Shown one piece after another: positions 24,870 through 29,594 of a DNA stretch of 29,594 nucleotides (within the stretch, counting starts at the first letter, position 1; every line of letters begins with the position of its first letter). The position numbers and the translations under genes are program-made. Location: assembly GCA_018384835.1 (NCBI GenBank), contig JAHAYB010000308.1, forward strand, positions 1 to 29,594, in the 5' to 3' direction. The notes below the pieces were generated by a model that searched no databases, was not told the DNA's origin, and was given only the letters and a program-made list of their open reading frames with translations. Origin of the DNA: Comamonas sp. (GTDB lineage Bacteria > Pseudomonadota > Gammaproteobacteria > Burkholderiales > Burkholderiaceae_C).

Positions 24870-26165
24870 ATGAAGACCGTGAAAAAATCCAGCAAGCTGG
24901 CCAATGTCTGTTACGACATCCGAGGCCCCATCATGGATGCGGCCAGGAAGATGGAGGACGATGGTCACAAAATCATCAAACTCAACATCGGCAACCTGGC
25001 GGTATTCGGCTTTGATGCGCCCGAGGAAGTGCAGCAGGACATGATTCGCAACCTACCCAACTCGGCAGGCTACTCCGACAGCAAGGGCATTTTTGCCGCC
25101 CGCAAAGCGGTGATGCACGAGACGCAAAGGCAGGGCATCAAGGGCGTGACCCTGGATGATATCTATTTGGGCAACGGCGCTTCCGAGCTAATTACCCTGG
25201 CCACCAACGCCTTGCTGGACGATGGCGACGAGCTACTGCTACCCGCCCCCGACTACCCGCTGTGGACGGCGGCCGCCAGTCTTTCGGGCGGCACGCCGGT
25301 GCATTACCTGTGCGACGAGGCCAATGGCTGGATGCCCAGCCTGGAAGACATCCGCAGCAAAATCACCCCACGCACCAAGGGCATTGTGGTCATCAACCCC
25401 AACAACCCTACGGGTGCTTTGTATGACACGCCGCTGCTGCAAGGCATTGTGCAAATTGCCCGCGAGCATGGCCTGGTGATTTTTGCCGACGAGGTGTACG
25501 ACAAGGTGCTCTACGACGATGCCCAGCACACCCCGCTGGCCAGCCTATCCACCGATGTGCTGACGCTGACCTTCAACTCCCTGTCTAAAGCCTATCGCTC
25601 TTGCGGCTATCGTGCGGGCTGGATGGTCGTGTCTGGAGACAAACGCCCCGCCAAGGATTACATCGAAGGGCTGGAAATGCTCTCCAATATGCGCCTGTGC
25701 GCCAACGTGCCCGGCCAATGGGCGGTGCAGACGGCACTGGGCGGTTACCAAAGCATCAACGACTTGGTGTGTGAGGGTGGCCGCCTGCGCGAGCAACGCG
25801 ACTTGGCGTATGAGCTGATTAACGCCATTCCCGGCGTATCCTGCGTCAAGCCCCAGGGGGCGCTGTATATGTTCCCGCGCCTGGACCCCGAGATTTACCC
25901 CATTGAAGACGACCAGGCGTTTTTCCTGGAAGTGCTGGAAAGCACCAAAGTCATGCTGGTGCAGGGCACAGGCTTTAACTGGCCGCAGCCTGACCATTTC
26001 CGCATTGTCTTCTTGCCGCACAAAGCCGATTTGCGCGACGCAATTGGCCGCTTGGCTGATTTCCTGGCCGATTACCGCCAGCGCAAGGGCACGGAGGCGT
26101 TGCTGGTTGCCAAAGCTGCCACCAAAAAAGCCAAGGCCACAGCACAGGCGGCAGCGGCACCATAA
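24870..26165 (+). CDS. alaA: Alanine-type PLP-dependent aminotransferase (AlaA-like)
   Basis: A 431-residue fold-type I aminotransferase, probably glutamate-pyruvate transaminase. ATG 24870 (MKTVKKSSKLANVCYDIRGPI) is the right start; the ORF opens at 24750 but the extra 40 residues are not family-like. Key blocks: LNIGNLAVFGFDAPEE, GYSDSKGIFAARKAV, LGNGASELITL, NPNNPTGALYD, ADEVYDKVLYD, and the PLP-lysine in SLSKAYRSCGYRAGWM. The last ~20 residues form a Lys/Ala tail absent from E. coli AlaA (405 residues). It is followed by hom after 33 bases, so they are probably co-transcribed. Other aspartate-type aminotransferases are a less likely reading. Confidence 0.9.
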   Translation: MKTVKKSSKLANVCYDIRGPIMDAARKMEDDGHKIIKLNIGNLAVFGFDAPEEVQQDMIRNLPNSAGYSDSKGIFAARKAVMHETQRQGIKGVTLDDIYLGNGASELITLATNALLDDGDELLLPAPDYPLWTAAASLSGGTPVHYLCDEANGWMPSLEDIRSKITPRTKGIVVINPNNPTGALYDTPLLQGIVQIAREHGLVIFADEVYDKVLYDDAQHTPLASLSTDVLTLTFNSLSKAYRSCGYRAGWMVVSGDKRPAKDYIEGLEMLSNMRLCANVPGQWAVQTALGGYQSINDLVCEGGRLREQRDLAYELINAIPGVSCVKPQGALYMFPRLDPEIYPIEDDQAFFLEVLESTKVMLVQGTGFNWPQPDHFRIVFLPHKADLRDAIGRLADFLADYRQRKGTEALLVAKAATKKAKATAQAAAAP

Positions 26166-26198
26166 CCCCTGATTCAAGCAAAAGGATTACAGAGACTT

Positions 26199-27536
26199 AT
26201 GAAACCCATACAAGTTGGCCTGCTGGGCATTGGCACCGTAGGCGGTGGCACTTTTACTGTATTGCAGCGCAACCAAGAGGAAATCGCCCGTCGCGCTGGC
26301 CGTGGTATTCACATCAGCATGGTGGCTGATTTGGATGTTGAACGCGCCCGCGCTGTTGTGGTGGGGGATACGGCGCAAATCGTCAACGATGCCCGCCAAA
26401 TCATTGCCAACCCCGAGATTGACGTGGTGGTAGAGCTAATTGGCGGCTACGGCATTGCCAAAGAGCTGGTGCTGGAAGCCATTGCCGCAGGCAAGCATGT
26501 CGTCACAGCCAACAAGGCACTGCTGGCCGTGCATGGCACAGAAATTTTCCAGGCCGCCGCTGAAAAAGGCGTGATGGTGGCCTACGAGGCCGCTGTGGCC
26601 GGAGGCATTCCCATCATCAAGGCGCTGCGCGAGGGCTTGACCGCCAACCGCATTGAATGGGTAGCCGGCATCATCAACGGCACCACCAACTTCATCCTGT
26701 CCGAAATGCGCGACAAGGGGCTGGATTTTGACGTGGTGCTCAAAGAAGCCCAGCGTCTGGGCTATGCCGAGGCTGACCCTACCTTCGACATCGAAGGTGT
26801 GGATGCCGCCCACAAAGCCACCATCATGAGCGCCATTGCCTTTGGCATTCCCGTGCAGTTTGACAAAGCCTATGTGCAAGGCATTACCAAGCTGGCCGGG
26901 GCAGATATTCGCTACGCCGAGCAACTGGGCTATCGCATCAAGCTACTGGGCATTACCAAGCGCACCGATAGCGGCGTGGAACTGCGCGTCCACCCCTGCC
27001 TGGTTCCTGCCAAGCACCTGCTGGCCAATGTAGAAGGGGCGATGAACGCCGTGGTCGTGCAAGGCGATGCCGTAGGAACCACCCTGTACTACGGCAAAGG
27101 CGCAGGCGCAGAGCCTACCGCCAGCGCCGTCGTGGCTGATTTGGTGGATATTGCCCGCACCCTGGATGCTGACCCTGCCCACCGTGTGCCGCCTTTGGCT
27201 TTCCAGACCGCCAGCTTAAACAGTGCCGGTCAAGCCCTGCCCGTGCTGCCTATGGCCGATATCGTCACCAGCTACTACCTACGCATTCGCGTGGCTGATG
27301 AGGCAGGCGTACTGGCCACCATCACCCGCCTGCTGGCAGAAGCAGGTATCAGCATTGATGCTGTTTTGCAGCGCCAGGCGGAAGCCTCTGATGGCACGGA
27401 TGTGGCGCAAACCGACCTCATCATCCTCACCCACGCCACCCGCGAAGGTGATATGGACACGGCCTTGGCAAAAATCCAGGGTTTGCCCAGCGTGCTGGCG
27501 GAAATCACCCGTATTCGCAAAGAGGAGTTGAACTGA
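26199..27536 (+). CDS. hom: Homoserine dehydrogenase
   Basis: A 445-residue monofunctional enzyme reducing aspartate semialdehyde to homoserine in the threonine/methionine branch. The NAD(P) site is VGLLGIGTVGGGTF. The catalytic domain shows VTANKALLAVHG, GIPIIKALREGL, INGTTNFILSEM and GYAEADPTFDIEGVDAAHKA, with the conserved Glu, Asp and Lys residues. A C-terminal ACT domain starts at YYLRIRVADEAGVLATITRLLAEAGISID, the usual site of threonine feedback. It is normally followed directly by thrC in related bacteria; here a toxin-antitoxin cassette intervenes. Confidence 0.97.
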   Translation: MKPIQVGLLGIGTVGGGTFTVLQRNQEEIARRAGRGIHISMVADLDVERARAVVVGDTAQIVNDARQIIANPEIDVVVELIGGYGIAKELVLEAIAAGKHVVTANKALLAVHGTEIFQAAAEKGVMVAYEAAVAGGIPIIKALREGLTANRIEWVAGIINGTTNFILSEMRDKGLDFDVVLKEAQRLGYAEADPTFDIEGVDAAHKATIMSAIAFGIPVQFDKAYVQGITKLAGADIRYAEQLGYRIKLLGITKRTDSGVELRVHPCLVPAKHLLANVEGAMNAVVVQGDAVGTTLYYGKGAGAEPTASAVVADLVDIARTLDADPAHRVPPLAFQTASLNSAGQALPVLPMADIVTSYYLRIRVADEAGVLATITRLLAEAGISIDAVLQRQAEASDGTDVAQTDLIILTHATREGDMDTALAKIQGLPSVLAEITRIRKEELN

Positions 27537-27546
27537 TAGCGTCCTC

Positions 27547-27575
27547 CTGAAAATTCTGGCCAGAAGACCTAAAAT
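27547..27575 (+). promoter_or_regulatory. Promoter of the Phd/VapC toxin-antitoxin module
   Basis: CTGAAA (27547-27552) and TAAAAT (27570-27575) are separated by 17 bases, matching 4 and 5 consensus positions. One palindrome lies wholly in the spacer, a second overlaps the -10 end and start point. The antitoxin start is at 27632. Confidence 0.6.
27554..27565 (+). promoter_or_regulatory. Operator 1: perfect 12-bp palindrome
   Basis: TTCTGGCCAGAA reads the same on both strands and lies between the -35 and -10 of the predicted module promoter. Phd-type antitoxins bind such palindromes to repress their own operon. Confidence 0.7.
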
Positions 27576-27584
27576 CTGGCCAGA
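27575..27584 (+). promoter_or_regulatory. Operator 2: second copy of the palindrome
   Basis: TCTGGCCAGA repeats the core of operator 1, with centres exactly 20 bp apart, so both copies lie on about the same face of the helix. It covers the end of the -10 and the likely start of transcription. Confidence 0.7.
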
Positions 27585-27605
27585 ATGATTCCATGCTACC
27601 GCGCA

Positions 27606-27622
27606 CTATCTGCGCATGATAG
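27606..27622 (+). promoter_or_regulatory. Short inverted repeat touching the antitoxin ribosome binding site
   Basis: CTATC (27606-27610) and GATAG (27618-27622) flank TGCGCA. The right arm overlaps the first two bases of AGGAGG (27621-27626), the ideal Shine-Dalgarno of the antitoxin gene, 5 bases before ATG 27632. It could tune translation or be a half-formed third operator. Confidence 0.35.
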
Positions 27623-27631
27623 GAGGCCGCT

Positions 27632-27919
27632 ATGTCCGCAGTTTGGCAAGTTCAAGAAGCTAAAAACCACTTTGGCACCGTCATTGATCGCGCCCTCACC
27701 GAAGGCCCGCAGACCGTAACCCGCCACGGCAAGCCAGTGGTGCGCATCGTCGCCATTGAAGAGGCTGAAACATTGCCCGTCGCCAAGCGCAGTTTTGGCG
27801 ATGATGGATTTTTAGAGCATTTGCTCAGTGCGCCCAAAATTGAAGGCGGCTTGCCTGAAATGCCACGCGATACCAGCGACCACCGCATTCCGCTATTTGG
27901 CGAGGATGAGGAGGTTTGA
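27632..27919 (+). CDS. Phd/YefM-family antitoxin
   Basis: A 95-residue antitoxin with perfect Shine-Dalgarno spacing at ATG 27632. The N-terminal half is the Phd/YefM DNA-binding fold: VWQVQEAKNHFGTVIDRALTEGPQTVTRHGKPVVRIVAIEE. The C-terminal half (about 50-95) is acidic and probably unstructured when free, the toxin-neutralising part. It is followed by the PIN toxin with overlapping or nearly overlapping translation. The protein is expected to repress its own promoter through the two palindromes upstream. Placement between hom and thrC suggests insertion into an older operon. Confidence 0.9.
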   Translation: MSAVWQVQEAKNHFGTVIDRALTEGPQTVTRHGKPVVRIVAIEEAETLPVAKRSFGDDGFLEHLLSAPKIEGGLPEMPRDTSDHRIPLFGEDEEV

Positions 27920-27924
27920 GTCGT

Positions 27925-28353
27925 ATGCGCTGGCTGCTCGATACTTGCACCATCTCTGAGGTGGTGTACCCCAAGCCTCACCCTGGGGTGCTGCGCTGGC
28001 TAGACCTGCATTCCCATGACTGCGCCATTGCCTCAATATCATTTGGCGAAATTCAGTACGGCATTACCTGCCTGCCACTAGGGAAGCGCCGTAATCATTT
28101 GCAGGTTTGGCTGGCTAGCTTGCACCAGAAATTTGCCGGGCGGATTTTGCCTACTGATGAGGCTGTTTGGTGCCAGTTTGGCGAACTCAAAGCCTCGCTA
28201 CGTGCTATTGGGCGTATGCAAGACAACATAGACTTGGCAATTGCCGCCACAGCCATGCAGCATGGCTTGGCCGTCGTCACCCGCAACATCAAACATTTCC
28301 AAGACACCGGCCTGACTTTGGTCAACCCTTGGGAAGAAAACCGCCCCCATTGA
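27925..28353 (+). CDS. vapC: VapC/FitB-type PIN-domain ribonuclease toxin
   Basis: A 142-residue PIN nuclease. ATG 27925 is preferred because AGGAGG at 27909-27914 is 10 bases before it; TTG 27916 overlaps the antitoxin stop but would be too near the Shine-Dalgarno. The acidic catalytic residues are visible: D in WLLDTCTISE, E in ISFGEIQYGI, and D in QDNIDLAIAATA, plus VVTRNIKHF near the end and the NPW ending usual in FitB-like proteins. VapC toxins cleave tRNA or rRNA; the target here is unknown. The stop is 26 bases before thrC, so thrC could be read from the toxin-antitoxin promoter. Confidence 0.92.
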   Translation: MRWLLDTCTISEVVYPKPHPGVLRWLDLHSHDCAIASISFGEIQYGITCLPLGKRRNHLQVWLASLHQKFAGRILPTDEAVWCQFGELKASLRAIGRMQDNIDLAIAATAMQHGLAVVTRNIKHFQDTGLTLVNPWEENRPH

Positions 28354-28379
28354 TTCTGTTTTCAAAAAAACTTATCACC

Positions 28380-29594
28380 ATGCACTACCTCTCCACCCGT
28401 GGCGATGCCACACCGCGCCAGTTTTGTGACATTTTGCTCGAAGGCTTGGCTCCCGACGGCGGTCTGTACCTGCCCGCACATTACCCCCAAATTGGCAACC
28501 GCCTAGATGCGCTGCGCCAGATTTACGCCAGCCAAGGCTATGCTGCGCTGGCGTTTGAGATTCTGTCGCTCTACATCGACGATATTCCCGCCGATGATTT
28601 ACGCGCCCTGTGTGCTAAAACCTATACCCAAGAGGTCTTCGGCACGCCGCAAATTACGCCTGTGCGTCTGCTGGAGGGCGGCTTGCATATTCAGGCGCTG
28701 TCCAACGGCCCCACCTTGGCCTTCAAAGACATGGCCATGCAGTTGCTGGGCAATCTGTTTGAATACGAGCTAAACCGCCGTGGCGAGCAGCTCAATATTC
28801 TGGGAGCCACCAGCGGCGACACCGGCAGCGCCGCCGAATACGCCATGCGCGGCAAGCGTGGGGTGCGCGTCTTTATGACCAGCCCGCATGGGCGTATGAG
28901 TCCCTTCCAGCAGGCGCAGATGTTTAGCCTGCAAGATGAAAATATCCACAACATTGCCATTGAAGGGGTATTTGACGACTGCCAAGATATTGTCAAAGCC
29001 GTTAGCAACGACCTAGCGTTTAAGGCGCAGTACAAGATTGGCACGGTTAACTCGATTAACTGGGCGCGTCTGCTGGCGCAGGTGGTGTATTACTTTGCGG
29101 GTTATTTCCAAGTCACACAAAGCAATGACGAGCAAGTGAGCTTCACCGTGCCCAGCGGCAACTTTGGCAACGTCTGCGCCGGTCATGTGGCGCGGCAAAT
29201 GGGGCTGCCGATTGCCAAGCTGGTCGTCGCCACCAATGAAAACGATGTGCTGGACGAGTTCTTCCGTACTGGTGTTTACCAGGTGCGCGGCGCGGCGGCC
29301 ACTTACGAGACATCCAGCCCTTCGATGGACATCAGCAAGGCCAGCAACTTCGAGCGCTTTGTGTTTGACCTGCTGGGGCGTGATGCCGCCCGTACTCATC
29401 AATTGTTTGCCCAGCAAGTGGCGCAGCAAGGCCGTTTTGACCTCAGCCAAGATGCCCTGTTTGCCAACGCTGCCGCCCAGTTTGGCTTTGTCAGCGGCAA
29501 GAGCACCCACGCAGACCGCTTGGCCACCATCCGCGACTGCTACCAGCGCCTGGGGCAGATGGTCGATACCCACACAGCAGACGGCATCAAGGTA
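28380..29594 (+). CDS. thrC: Threonine synthase, 3' end cut by the window
   Basis: A PLP enzyme turning O-phospho-homoserine into threonine. The frame opens at ATG 28380 and is intact for 405 codons to the window edge; about 60-70 residues are missing. Family blocks: MHYLSTRGDATPRQF, the LAPDGGLYLP motif, PLP-lysine in LAFKDMAMQLLG, GATSGDTGSAAEYAMRG, VNSINWARLLAQVVYY and VPSGNFGNVCAGH. This is the long, fungal/enterobacterial-like form. It is preceded by a poor ribosome binding region (CTTATCACC), and 843 bases separate it from hom. In related genomes the two are adjacent, so this gene's expression has probably been altered by the inserted module. Confidence 0.96.
   Translation, partial: MHYLSTRGDATPRQFCDILLEGLAPDGGLYLPAHYPQIGNRLDALRQIYASQGYAALAFEILSLYIDDIPADDLRALCAKTYTQEVFGTPQITPVRLLEGGLHIQALSNGPTLAFKDMAMQLLGNLFEYELNRRGEQLNILGATSGDTGSAAEYAMRGKRGVRVFMTSPHGRMSPFQQAQMFSLQDENIHNIAIEGVFDDCQDIVKAVSNDLAFKAQYKIGTVNSINWARLLAQVVYYFAGYFQVTQSNDEQVSFTVPSGNFGNVCAGHVARQMGLPIAKLVVATNENDVLDEFFRTGVYQVRGAAATYETSSPSMDISKASNFERFVFDLLGRDAARTHQLFAQQVAQQGRFDLSQDALFANAAAQFGFVSGKSTHADRLATIRDCYQRLGQMVDTHTADGIKV

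Noticed and set aside
24714..24968. N-terminal extension of the Mth938-like protein
   Set aside because: It overlaps the alaA start region on the other strand, and the domain starts at ATG 24713.
25545..26177. Minus-strand reading frame opposite alaA
   Set aside because: Shadow of alaA; no motif and no ribosome binding site.
27537..28379. Transposon or integron cassette around the toxin-antitoxin genes
   Set aside because: No transposase, terminal inverted repeats, target duplication or attC-like site could be found at the borders.

Overview
The window looks like a chromosomal segment of a betaproteobacterium, most likely Burkholderiales/Comamonadaceae. The basis is the character of the housekeeping proteins (HemE, PriA, TtcA, FolB), moderately high GC with dense gene packing, and the block phoH – bcp-type peroxiredoxin – Mth938-like protein – alaA – hom – thrC, which I recall as typical of that family. 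The genus cannot be named from the sequence. I see no tRNA, rRNA, IS element, phage gene or CRISPR array. No stretch over 300 bases lacks a gene.

Layout. (1) 1-2272: two divergent sensory genes, the N-terminus of a Cache-domain receptor (minus) and an Aer-like PAS chemoreceptor (plus). (2) 2288-6942: a DUF2905 membrane protein and a MidA/NDUFAF7-type methyltransferase (minus); then, on plus, a pteridine-reductase-like SDR, folB, ttcA and a DUF4136-type lipoprotein. (3) 7038-9899: a large MASE3-PAS-PAS-GGDEF-EAL cyclic-di-GMP protein with noticeably more A/T-rich codons. (4) 9937-13982: histidine phosphatase, hemE and priA, tightly packed on plus. (5) 23477-13941: seven minus-strand genes almost without gaps: phoH2-type PIN-PhoH, a coiled-coil/TM protein, a hybrid kinase (Cache-PAS-HisKA-HATPase-REC-REC-Hpt), a REC-GGDEF response regulator, a DPM/GtrB-type glycosyltransferase, a GtrA-type membrane protein and a YdjC/ChbG/HpnK-type deacetylase. 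(6) 23520-24713: peroxiredoxin with its own promoter, structured leader and terminator, plus a Mth938-like gene. (7) 24870-29594: alaA, hom and a 3'-truncated thrC, with a Phd/VapC toxin-antitoxin module between hom and thrC.

How it works together. The most interesting region is (5). A phosphorelay kinase and its translationally coupled diguanylate cyclase lie directly upstream of a three-gene set resembling machinery that loads an amino sugar on undecaprenyl phosphate, N-deacetylates it and moves it across the membrane. I propose a signal-controlled envelope (lipid A) modification locus; this is inference. The second notable element is the toxin-antitoxin cassette, which carries its own promoter with two palindromic operators 20 bp apart and splits what is normally a hom-thrC pair.
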